A stretch of DNA of 64,000 bases from the NCBI GenBank assembly GCA_013396635.1, contig WBMW01003210.1:16001-80000 (forward strand), written 5' to 3'. This document shows positions 49,337-60,665 of this stretch, piece after piece; position 1 is the stretch's first letter; every line of letters begins with the position of its first letter. A model generated the notes under the pieces. That model did not search any database. It saw nothing but the letters and a program-made list of their open reading frames with translations, and was not told the origin of the DNA. The position numbers were made by a program, and so were the translations under genes. The stretch comes from Penelope pileata (Eukaryota > Chordata > Aves > Galliformes > Cracidae).

Positions 49337-49893
49337 TGTTGTGGTTTGACCCAACAGATAGCTAAGTCCCACTCAGTTGTTTGCTCACCCTCCCCACTCC
49401 CCAGGTGGGATCGGGGAGAGAAGTAAGGGAAAAATACAGTAGAACTTGTGGATTGGGATAAAAGCTATTTACTAACACAGCGAAGGAAGTAAAAGAAATA
49501 ACAGTAATTTTATGTATATATACATATACACACACACACAAAAAAAAGATGATACACAAAGCAAGGGCTCGCGACCCGCCAACCAATACCCAGCCAGTCC
49601 CTGAGCAGCAGCCCCTCCCCGGCTAACTCCCCTTCCTTAAATCACATGATATCCCATGGTATGGACTGTTTGGTCATTGTGGGTCAGCTGCCCGGGTCCT
49701 GTCCCTTCCCAGCTCCTCGTGCCAACCTCAACCCCTTCACTGTCAGAAGAATACAAGAAGCTGAAGAACTGAAAATGTTCTTGGCTCTGTTCAATGCTGC
49801 CAGGTGTTATCAGTTTTGTTTTTCTTCTAGAACCAAAACATAGTATCATACTAGACACTATGAGAAAAGTAATTTCTGTTAGAAAATAAGACA
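49337..49893 (+). mobile_element. Solo LTR, type A, next to a CR1
   Basis: Starts TGTTGTGGTTTGACCCAACA and ends near AAAATAAGACA. It keeps GCTCACCCTCCCCACTCCCC, GGATTGGGATAAAAGCTATT, ACCCAGCCAGTCCCTGAGC and GTGGGTCAGCTGCCCGGGTC, in the order seen in the other type-A copies. Near the 3' end the GCTCAGCAACAACTAAA block is partly deleted. A short TA/CA microsatellite lies inside it. No viral genes flank it. Confidence 0.85.
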
Positions 49894-51799
49894 CATACGT
49901 AGATCTTATGGCTCTCTCTGTGTACAAGGATGTCTTTTGTGAATGCACTTCACACATGTCTAACTTTCGATATTTATACTGAGGCCACAAGTTTGTATTA
50001 AGGATGTGGATTCAGTCCCAGGATCCAGGCTCTTAGCAGTGGTATTTCAGTGCAGAGCATTAAAGAACTTCAGTCTTTATCTATCCATTACCAATTTCTT
50101 CAAATTCATATGAAGCCTGCACGAACTTAGATCTCTCTAGCTCCATCTCTCTCTCTACTCTGCACTGGGTGCTGTTCAAAATTGTCCCTATAGGTGATGT
50201 TTCTTTCTGACTGTGATATATGATATCAATACAGTTCTGTCTGTATAAAAAAAATACTCATATCCTGATTTTTCTGCTATGATTTTTTTTTCACATTTGA
50301 CTTTTCTAATCAACATCATAGAAAGCTGTATAATTTACTTACAGGAGAAAGCAGTGTGTAGGCAAAACAGACTCATCTCTCCTCTCCCTTGAGAATGATG
50401 AGTAGGATGGTTTTGCTGGTTCCTAGTCAAAACACTGTCAGTCTTCTCAAAACAACACCTGGACAGGTCATGCATCCAGCCATGACTCTCCTTTAAGCTA
50501 AGTAGAATTTATTCCCCAGTCAGTGTCTTCTATTAACAATTTTCAGAAAATAGATGCACAACACAGGTGAAGGCAAATAGAACATCTCCCTTTCACTGTA
50601 CAGAACTGTAATTTCCTCCTAACTACTTCCTGGCAAGGCTGAACTGTCCAATGCCCTCATGCTTCTTCTTCTACTAGGAAAAGTGAGATTAAGAGGAATG
50701 CTAAAGGTTTTTGTTTATTTTTCCTTAAAACAAATCAATGTTAAAATGTAGGGTAAATCTGTGTCCTAGATTTAACAAATGGTTGGCCTGTAGGGAGGGA
50801 TTCCATACAAAGACATAAGGGACACCTATCTTAACGCTGTCTTTCGTTATTGCATGACATAGTTTGTTCCTCTTCACCCATTTTTATTCATTTTGGGAAC
50901 ATGATGATAAGTAACAGATACAGAACAAAACTAACAGTATTGAAAAATGATTGCTAACTGTAAAGAACAGAAAAGTGTAGTGAACTTAGTATGTCACACA
51001 GAAGACAAGATGGCACAACTTTTCTTTCCCTTCCTCACATATCCATAACATATACATTATCATAATTTAAATATAAAATATTTTAAAAGCATTATTACAA
51101 GAGCCAATCCTACCAGCTTAATGGATTGGCTATTATGAGTTGAATGGTACCTGCACCACTCTCTCAGGCTTCATTATATTTTGTGTTTATTTGCCTTTAA
51201 CAAAGCTAGAATTTTGTCATGGGAGAAAATAAAAAAATTAAGACAAAAGCATAGAGTCTTTTAAACTCAGTATTCTTTTCCCACATCTCTGTTAATAGTC
51301 ATTCCATAGGGTCATCTCCTCTCTTTGGCACTTTTTTTCATGGAAGGTGTTTTGTTCTTGCATCTACCAGTTTGTCACTTTCACTAAAACGCTTTTGAAA
51401 CTCTCTTCTCTAATAATGCTAATTCCCATATGTGTTATCATTAAAGTAAATGTTCTTGGCCCTTGACATGTCTCAGTTCAGCAATCTGTATTCTTTATCT
51501 ATGCAACTGATTGATGACTATGCCTGTAGTTTTCATTATGGAACGAACAAACACAATTAGCTTTGCCTTTTTTGGTTCTATGGTCTTTTCATTATCCAAT
51601 ACATGACAGAGTAATTTTCCTGCTGACTTCCCGGGAGCACTTTATAGTGTTTCCTTCCTCAATCTTGTTCAAGACAATGCATGCATCTGAGGATATGAAA
51701 TTTAAGAGTTTGGGGGTTATACAATTTTCAATACTGCAGCATTTCAGCAAGCTATGTTTGCCAATGAGCAGATGCTTCCAGTCTCTTGGCAATGTATTA

Positions 51800-52342
51800 G
51801 GGCTGCTCTGAAAGTAATGCCTTCTCTTTTATCATGTTGGCCCACAATGTCAGTGGCAATGTTGATGGTATGGCAGTAGAGATTGAATTTTCACACCAGT
51901 ATTCCATTTCATTTTGTTGCTGTGTGATAGATGGCAGTAGAGGGGCAGTCTGACAAAGTGGCATTTGACATGGAAGTACATATGAAGGAAAGGTGTGGGA
52001 TTGAATTCCTCCATGCAGAAACAATTGCACCCACTGACATTAATTGACATTTGCTAAATGTTTATGGAGACCAAACAGCGAATGTGAGCACAGTGAGGCA
52101 GTGGGTAGTTTGTTTCAGCGGTGGCAACAGTGACAGTGGGTCACTTCAGCTGGTAAAGATTTTTACAAGCGTGGCATGCAGGCTCTTATTCATCACTTGT
52201 GAAAATTCTTAGCTAATGGTGGTGACTATGTTGAAAAAGAGTGTTTTGTAGCTGAGAATTTTCTCTATCAAATAGTGTTATTCTTCTCTGGTTTAGTTTC
52301 AATGGAAATAAATAGGAGGCGTTACTTTTGAATCAAACTGTT
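51800..52342 (+). mobile_element. Galluhop-like mariner, internally deleted (copy 2)
   Basis: A second copy of the mariner at 34.6 kb, in the same orientation. The left end is GGGCTGCTCTGAAAGTAATG after a TA. The right end is AATAGGAGGCGTTACTTTTG. The start of the transposase frame is present but decayed, with GACCAAACAGCGAATGTGAG encoding the region before the DNA-binding helix. The sequence then jumps to the transposase C-terminal end (CAGGCTCTTATTCATCAC, ATGTTGAAAAAGAGTGTTTT) at the same point as copy 1. It lacks the catalytic core and depends on another source of transposase. Confidence 0.87.
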
Positions 52343-53691
52343 GTTAGGCTTTAAATATTTTTTTATGAGTTGAATATGCACCAAATTCCAGGCAATATCT
52401 GTATAATAGTCATATGAATAAATAATTATTATCCATTTAAAATTTCTTTACATGGAAAACTAGATTCTTCATTCAAGAATTAATTTAAGAAATAATAAAA
52501 GAAATGTGTTACTGATCCAACCACACTAAATTCTCTCAAGGAACTTGTAATTTGATAAAACACTTTTCCACTATTAATATGTCATTCACATTCTCCAAAA
52601 ATAATTAATAATTCTTTCAAAAAACATGATAGGCTACACAAGAAACTGCAAATTTAGTGGCTCAAAATCCACTGTATCACTGGATGGAGTTGTTCTACCC
52701 CTCAGGAGCTATGAAAATGTAGTGAGAGAAAGCTAGTTGACCTTGGCCAATTAAGCAAGCACACAATGTTGGTTGAACGGGCAGCCCTGACAGGGTTCAG
52801 CTTAAGGGATATGTACTGCTGTTTCACAGTCTCACTAGTCTCAAAAAACATTATCCCAGCTGCCAGTTCAGGAGAATCAAAGTGAAAGAAGATACCAAAG
52901 AAAGAGGGAAGAGGCATGAGAGATTAATTAATTTTAAAAATGCATTGAGTATGTTGGCCTTCAGACTCATGTTTGTTGCCTTTCAGGCAACAGCCATATG
53001 TGGCTATTTGTCTAAGGGTTGACATATGGGACAATGATGATGAAAAGTTTCTGTAATGGGCAAACTCCTCTTCCCTGTAGACAAGATACTGGCATGTTAC
53101 TGAGAAGTACCAAAAAATTAGACAGAACTATCATGAACCCCTTAGTTTAGTGATTAAACAAGACAGCAATGCCCTGCTAGGTTTAATAATGTATGTTCAT
53201 GGTGTCACAACCACATTTCAGCAACCAATCTTGTAAAAATGCCAATTAAAGCAGAAAAAAAAATGTTACAAAATTTTTCTGTTACAGATTACGTAATTTC
53301 AAAAATAGCAGGACTCCAACATTAATAGATCTAATGATGATTAGAATGACATACAGAAGTTACAGTTAGAGTGATACAGAGTTCTTGCAAGTTTAACTCT
53401 CACAATGTGTCCTTTCTATATTAGAATCCACTTGCTATTTAGTTTTGATGTTTCAGTAAACCGGTAGCAAGAACAACACAGGTTTGCAAACATGTCAGTT
53501 AAATGACATAAAGCCTATTGTGTTTAAGATAGAAAATTCCCAATTAATCCAAATTTCCCCTCCGTATCACATAAAAGAATGGCAAGAAAGAGTTTGTATG
53601 TTAGTCAATACAAACAAGGAGAAGAAACCAGAAATACATTGCTGATCATATAGCTGAAAAAAATAGAAAGCATGGGAAGGGGAAAGACATC

Positions 53692-53868
53692 AGAAGGTTG
53701 TGGATGCCCCATCCCTGGAGGTGCTCAAGGCCAGGCTGGATGGGGCCCTGAGCAGTCTGATCTAGTACCAGATCTGGAGGCTGGTGTCCCCCTGCAGCAA
53801 GGGGAGTGGAACTTCATGATCCTTTGGGGTCTCTTCCAACCCAGGCCATTCTATGATTCCAGGATTGT
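53692..53868 (+). mobile_element. CR1 LINE 3' end, short
   Basis: GAAGGTTGTGGATGCCCCAT, CCCTGGAGGTGCTCAAGGCC and AGGCTGGATGGGGCCCTGAG are the end of ORF2 (VVDAPSLEVLKARLDGALS). The 3' UTR follows (GGGGTCTCTTCCAACCCAGG), with a CCATTCTATGATTCCAGG tail. It is fairly well preserved, only about 175 bases long, and of the same subtype as the 29 kb and 47.9 kb tails. Confidence 0.9.
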
Positions 53869-56744
53869 CTATATAATAATGTCAGTTATTCCTTACCTTA
53901 TAAGTGCAATATGAAAATGAAAATGAACTTACAGTCATTTGAGGTAATGCAGTTCTTATTGAGATGTACTTAAATGTATTTAATCCATTCAGAAAGAATG
54001 TTTCAAATAAAAGAAAGGGTATGAAAACAATTCTAGTTTGGATATCTGATTTTCATTTTGCCTTTACAAAGGCAAAAAAAAGGCAAGAGAAATTGTTTAG
54101 AAATATGTATCTGGATGTTTGTGTTCTTTTTGCATGCTCAATACAAATAGAAACTAAGGCAGTTATAACTTTGTAATATATAGATTAAAGACAATTTCTT
54201 GGATTTATCAAGGGGAAACTGACTGACAAGATATAGGCATAATACATTCATATGTTCAAACTGAAATCTGAATGGTTACAGCTAGATCCAAAGCAGTGTT
54301 CATCCCTACTTTCTGATGACAAAAGACATTTTCCAGAGCAGTGACATAGAAATGGTGCTTTCTTTTTGATCTCAATGCCATCTTTTCTAACACCATCAAT
54401 TTTGAAAATTTGTTTGCCCAGTTCTATATTCTCTGTTCTCATGCTATGTTCCAATATTGTTAAAATCATTGCTGATGACTTAATTAGCCAACTAATACAC
54501 TTCCTGTTGTGTTGATGCTATTACCCTACAGCAGAGAATAACTAACTGGAAAATTTCACCTCATTTTTTGGCTTATTGAAGCATTAATTTTCATGGCATT
54601 TTCTTTGTTTAATAATTAAGCGAGTCTTCCAGTGGTGACTGCAGGGATAACAATTCAATAATAAGAAGAAAGAATGGAAAGAAGGATACAGATTGTACAG
54701 ATTAACAGTATTAGCCAACCCAACTGTAAAGAATGATGGTTATGAAAGAAACCTGAAACACCATGGTTCTTACTTATGAGATCTTTCTGTCTCTATTGCT
54801 GGGTACTAGCCTCGCTTAAAACTTTTCTACTTTGTTGTTTGCTTTCAGAAGTAATAGACAGTTGACAGGGGTGGACTCTACTTTGCCCATATCAGATGTG
54901 CGGGACCGTGGACAATGGACAGACTGACACTCAAGCTCATTTGTTTTAAAGGACTTTTTGGTGGATGTAGCAAATGACCAGAAGTTCCATCCATCCCTTA
55001 CCTATTTAGTGTAGTCAAAAGAAGTCAGTGAGAAGCATTTACATGTGCTTATTAAAATGATCCATGTAGATATGCACTTAGAAAAATGGCATATGCACTC
55101 CTCCCACAGGCCTCTCAGAAAGAGGTTCTGGCCTGTGAATCAAGATGTGAATACTTCTTACTTGTGCTTGTGCATGCTTCATATTTTTACACCCTGAGAT
55201 ACAAATTGAGTAGAGTCTCTGGCAAGTCCCCTGGCGTGACTTAAAGAGAGATTTTACACATTTTTTGACCAAAAAAACTACAGGGGTAAAAACAGAGTAC
55301 TAGGATGTGAGTTGGCAGTGCTTAGCTTTCCTACTAAGTGGAGACAGGGAGGCACTCATCTGAAGATGAGTGATTCTTAAAGTACCTCTGACTCACTCCA
55401 ATTTTCTCCTCCGATTTTGTGTAAGTCTGAATAGCTAAAATAAATGTTCTGAAGCATTTTTCTGTTCCAGAATCCTGTTACACAGGCATCAGAAAGCCTG
55501 TTTTAGGTGGTAAAATATAACTTTAAGTTTTAGCCATTAACTTTGAGAAGGCATCTCAAAATTTTCAAAAACATTCAGTTTTAGATTCCTCAAACTTCAT
55601 TTGTTCGGCTTCTGAATTCTGAAACTGATATTTTGGAAAGGATGTTAGGAAAAGTGAAAAGGCTCTGAAAACTGAACACACACTCAACACAAGAAGGATC
55701 ACTTTTGCCTGTTGTTTACATTACTTTAATAATGCTATCTCTATTAGAAAAAAATCAGAGCTAGTTGGAAGAATATATTCTGTTCCATGTGGTATAGGTA
55801 TGTATATAATGTGACACATCAGGTGTCACTTTGACTCCTAATGCTAAGAGGATGAGGAGGAGAGATTATAGTCCTGGGACACTGCCATTAGCTAGAAGCG
55901 AGGCAAAAGAAGGCTGTGTATTCTTTCTAAATAACAGTTATCTGGCATGTAGAAGACAAATGGCAGCAGCTCACTGGATTTCTAGTAGTGCAGAACAATG
56001 TGCACTAAGACTCATCTCTGTATTGTCTATATGTAAAAACAGGTAAGAGTTACAGTCTCTACATTGTTAGATTTTAAATGATTGATTGTCGCTGAGGTTA
56101 TTTCAAGTGATTTATTTGTACAACACGGTTAAATAGCATTACTGGCATTCCAGGGCAGTTTGCTAATGTGACATATTTCTTCCTCCTCATCTGCACTTTG
56201 AGTTATTTCTAATTGAGATGAAAAAAATGATTTGTCTCTGTCATTCTTAGTGCTTAAAAATTGTCTTTTGGGGACTACAGATTTGTTATTTGTTATTTAT
56301 GTTGTTCATTGAAACACATGTTCATATGTTCCATTGTGTGCAGAAACATGTAATCCATTCCTTTGTAAATTTAAGCCTAGAAAATATACCAGGAAGGAGC
56401 TGAACAATAAATCTTCAGCATCTGGATCATTATGTGATTTACACTGCAAATGATTTTCAACATTTGAAAATCAAATTCAGAAGTTGGATGTGGGGGTAAT
56501 TCCCCATCTCCAATTTCACCTACTAAGTTATCATTTTTTTTTTGTTATGGTAGTGGTGATTCTTGTGGATGTGAAAAAGAGCTGGTGAGGGGAGGAAATG
56601 ACATTAAAAATTAAAACAATTACATATTAGTGGAGATTTCACTTTAACTATAGCCTCATTCATTACGGTTGGGAATTCCCTTCCTTCTGTCTTCTTCAAT
56701 TTTCTTGTATGCAAAATGACAATTTTAGTGTCTTTGACAGTAAC

Positions 56745-56840
56745 ATTAGGAGTCTAGGTGGCTCTTGAGCAGGAGAGTTGAATGATATGACCTCTAGAGA
56801 TCTCTTCCAGTCTAAACCATTCTGTGAATTTTGTGAAGCT
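56745..56840 (+). mobile_element. CR1 LINE 3' tail relic
   Basis: GACCTCTAGAGATCTCTTCC and AGTCTAAACCATTCTGTGA are a decayed CR1 3' UTR end. Nothing else of the element remains. Confidence 0.65.
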
Positions 56841-57407
56841 CAAATATCAGAATGTAATCATATTGCAAGAGTGACAAAAAATGTGAGAGAAAAAAGGAAA
56901 TAATATTACTTTAAACTCTGTTGGATATTTTGCCACACACACAAACACACATAAATCGGTTTTGATATAGTCTGTGGAGTGACATGTTTTCCTGAACATT
57001 AAATAATTTCCTTAGAATTTTCTGTTGCCACACTTTTCATTTGAAGACAATAGGTTGTTACTGATTTTACTACAGAAACTTAGGAACAACTTATGAATTC
57101 TTGTTCATTTGAATGATTAAGAAATTATTAATGTGTGTTGCTGTGTATTCAACACATTTCCATCATAAAAAAGGGTCTAGCAATAATAAGCTATCTGAAT
57201 TAGAATTTATCAGTGATATGACCCATACATTGGTAACTGTCAAGTCTTCATCTACACTCCCCAAAAACAGTGATTACAACTGTTTTGTTTGTTTTTAACC
57301 ATTAAACTGCTCAGCAGTGAAAGACCAAGATTCGAGAACAGAATTGGAACTGTTCCTTTTGATCATGTTTTACACTCAGTTATCAATCTTTTCAATGTAC
57401 AAGTTAA

Positions 57408-57842
57408 TTTCGGAGTTCTTGAAGGGTCTGGAACACAAGTCCTATGAGGAGTAGCTGAGGGAACTGGGGTTGTTTAGTCTGGAGAAGAGGAGGCTCTGGG
57501 GAGACCTCATCGCTCTCTGTAGCTATCTGAAAGGAGGTTGTGGCAAGGTGAGGATTGGCCTCTTCTTCCAGGTAACTAGTAATGGGATGAGAGGAAATGG
57601 CCTCAAGTTGTGCCAGGTGAGGTTCAGGTTGGATATTAGGATAGACTTCTTCTCTGAAAGACTGATCAGGCACTGAAACAAACTGCCCAGGGTGGTGGAG
57701 TCACCATCCCTGGAGGTGTTCAAGAAACATGTAGATGTGATAATTACAGGCATAGTTTAGTGGACAGTATTGGTGGTAAGTGGACAGTTGAACTAGATGA
57801 TCATAGAGGTCTTTTCCAACCTTTATGATTCTATGATTCTTC
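57408..57842 (+). mobile_element. CR1 LINE 3' end, 5'-truncated
   Basis: Covers the ORF2 C-terminus (AAGTCCTATGAGGAGTAGCT, then MFSLEKRRLWGDLIALCSYL) through CAAACTGCCCAGGGTGGTGG and ATCCCTGGAGGTGTTCAAG. The 3' UTR follows (GAGGTCTTTTCCAACCTTTA), with an ATGATTCTATGATTCT tail. It shares its subtype with the copy at 10.3 kb: both have GTAACTAGT and ATCATAGAGG/TTTTAGAGG blocks. In-frame stops show it is dead. Confidence 0.9.
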
Positions 57843-58914
57843 TAATTCTTACAAAAAGTGTGCTTTAACAAACATGAATTCTAAGTATATTACAGGAACT
57901 TTACTGTTTTTTTCCATAGGAATAGCAATAAAAATAAAAGGAGTTTGACTAGATTTATTTTTATCCAATGTCGTTAATTATATCATACTTTTAATTTGAT
58001 ATTAATCAAGTCTCATATCAGTCATTCAATTATTTCAATTATTTCATCTAAGATTGAAGCTAATGACTTTATAATGATGTGGGTCTTCCTGATTACCCTT
58101 TTTAAATGCTAGAACAAAATTATCCTTAATTCTTGACTTTGAAATTACTAATGTTCCAACTATTTTATAAAGTCATTATTTTTCATTAAAAGAACTTCAT
58201 TGCTAATTCTTAAATTCTGAATTTAAATTCTTTGTTAGCACTTATTAAGGCTGTTTATTGGTTTTTTGCCACTCTTTTTTTCTGCTTTTCATACAAAATA
58301 GAACTACACAGTGTGATTCCGTGATTCTGTGATATCTACTTTACCTGGCATGTTAGAAAAGGTAGAACACCAATTTATATGGTACATTTAGGATCTTTCT
58401 ACATAAGTATTGTTTTTCATGATTACCTGCTAATACATGAGTATCAATAGTAGACCTGTAGTTAGAATCCTTCTATTTTCTCTTGAAATATTTTAAAAAC
58501 TTCCTATTCATAATTTACTTACTTTGCTGGTCAGACAGTTCTCTTCCTAGTGCTTTTCTTCATTAGCAAAATTATTTCAATTCTATAAAACCTAAACAAA
58601 GAATATATTTCCATCAGCTTTTATCCTTAAATTTACATTACTTTCATACTTTTTTTACTTAAATGAGAAAACTACATGTACTCATAAAATCACTTTAAAT
58701 TCTGAAATTAGAGCATGATTTAATATGTTTTGAATTTTTACAATAAAATGATACTGAGAATATGGTCGCTCAAAAATGATTTCAAAACATGGTGTTAAAA
58801 CAAAATGGTTTTTGTTTGTTCGTTTTTGGTTTTGTTTTTGGAAAAGTAAAGAAGAGTCCATAGTCTGACTCCATAGTTCTGCAAAGTTACCGTGGCATGA
58901 TATATAACACTCAA

Positions 58915-60665
58915 TCACAGAACCATGAAATAATAGAATGTCTTTGGTTGGAAGGGTTCTTAAAGATCATCTAGTTCCAACCCAACTGCTGTGGACAGGG
59001 TTGCCAGCCACTATTAGATCAGGCTGCCAAGGTACCCATCCAACCTGGCCTTGAACACCTTCAGGGATAAGGCATCCGCAGCTTCTCTGGGCAGCCTGCG
59101 CCAGTGTCTCACCATCCTCTGAGTAAAACATTTTCTCCTAACATATAATTTAAATCTTCCCTCATAGCAGTTTAAAGCCATTCCCTCTCGTCTTGTCATT
59201 ATCAGACTGTGTAAAAAATCGGTCTCTCTCCCGTGTGGAAGCTCCCTTTAAATACTGGAAGGCTGCAATGAGGTATCCCTGGGGTCTTCTTTTCTCCAGG
59301 TTGAAAAAGTCCAGATCTCTCAGCATTTCTTTATAGGAAAGGTGCTCCAGCCCTCTAATTATCTTTTTGGCCATCCTCCAGACCCACTCCACATCTTTCT
59401 TGTGCTGGGAGTCCCAGGACTGGATGCAGTACTTCAGATGGGGCCTCATAAGGACAGAGTAGAGAGAGACAATCACCTCCGTCACCCTGCTAGCCACCCC
59501 TCTTTTGATGCAGCTCATGATACAATTGGCCTTCCAAGTCACACTGCTGGCTCACATCAAGCTTTTCATCGGCCAGAACCCCCAAATCCTCCTCCTCAGG
59601 GCTACTTCCAAGGAGTTCTTCTCTCAGTCTGTACGCATATTTGGGATTGCCCTGACTCAAGTGCAACAGCTTGCCATTGGCCTTGTTGAACCTCAATAGG
59701 TTTATGTGGGCCCACTTTTCTTGTTTGTCAAGGTCCCTTTGGATGGCACCACTTCTCTCTGTTCTATCAGCTGCATCATTCAGCTTAGTGTCATCGACAA
59801 ACTTGCTGAGGGTGAATTCAACCCCAATATCTAGGTTATTACTAAAAATGCTGAGGAGTATTCCAAGATGGACCCCTTGGAGATACCACCCATGACCAGC
59901 CTCCACATGGCCACAGAGCCATTCACCACAACTTTCTGAAAGTGACCATCCAAACAATTTCTTATCCACTGAACAGCTCACCCTTCAGATACAAGAATGT
60001 GATGCAGGACTATAGCAAAGGCCTTGCAGAAGTACTGGTAGATGACATCAGTTTCTCTTCCCTTGTCTGTTGATGTTGTCACTCCATCCTAGAAGGCAAC
60101 CCGATTGGTCAGGAAATATCTGCTCCTGGTGAAGCCATGCTGGTTGTCTCAGATCACCTCCTCCTCCTGCATGTACCTTAGCATAATTTTTAGGAAGATC
60201 TGATCCATGATCTTCCCAGGCGCAGAGTTGATGCTCTCTGGTCTGTAGTTTCCTGAATCTTCCTTTCTCCCTTTCTTAAAAGTGGGAGTGATGTTTCCCT
60301 TTTTCTAGTCACTAGGGACTTCACCTGACAGCTATGACTTTTCAAATACAATGGAGAATGGCTTGGCAACTACATCAAACTGTTCCTTCAGGACCATAGG
60401 TTGGATGTCATCAGGCCCCAGTGGCCTGTATACATTCAGCTTTGTTAGGTGGTCTCTTACTTGCTCTTTGCTTACAGTGGAAAGGATTTTGCCCCTCCAG
60501 CTCCCACCTAGAGTTTCAGGGTCTTGAGAGATGTGGGAAGCTTGATTGCTGGTGAAGACTGAGGCAAAGAATTTGCTGAGTATCTCAGCTTTTTCCATAT
60601 CTGTTGTTGCCAGTTCTCCATTCTCGTTAATCAGAGAGGATACACTGTCCTTGGCCTGAGATGAT
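58915..60665 (-). mobile_element. CR1 LINE, near-complete RT to 3' tail
   Basis: Reading leftwards from 60665 on the minus strand, the RT N-terminal part comes first (AEILSKFFASVFTSNQASH, then YRPLGPDDIQPMVLKEQFD). The catalytic block KFVDDTKLNDAADRTERSG lies in 59490-59981. It is followed by GAIQRDLDKQEKWAHINLLR, then SLYSVLMRPHLKYCIQSWDS and HKKDVEWVWRMAKKIIRGLE. The last coding part is RHWRRLPREAADALSLKVFK, and the tail is GTTCCAACC-type sequence near 58985. Unlike the 31 kb copy it keeps the two catalytic aspartates (VDD), but several frameshifts and stops disable it. The 5' end is truncated. Confidence 0.9.

Noticed and set aside
58313..58335. GTGATTCCGTGATTCTGTGAT, like a CR1 tail
   Set aside because: No CR1 3' UTR precedes it, so it may be a chance or very old remnant and is not annotated.
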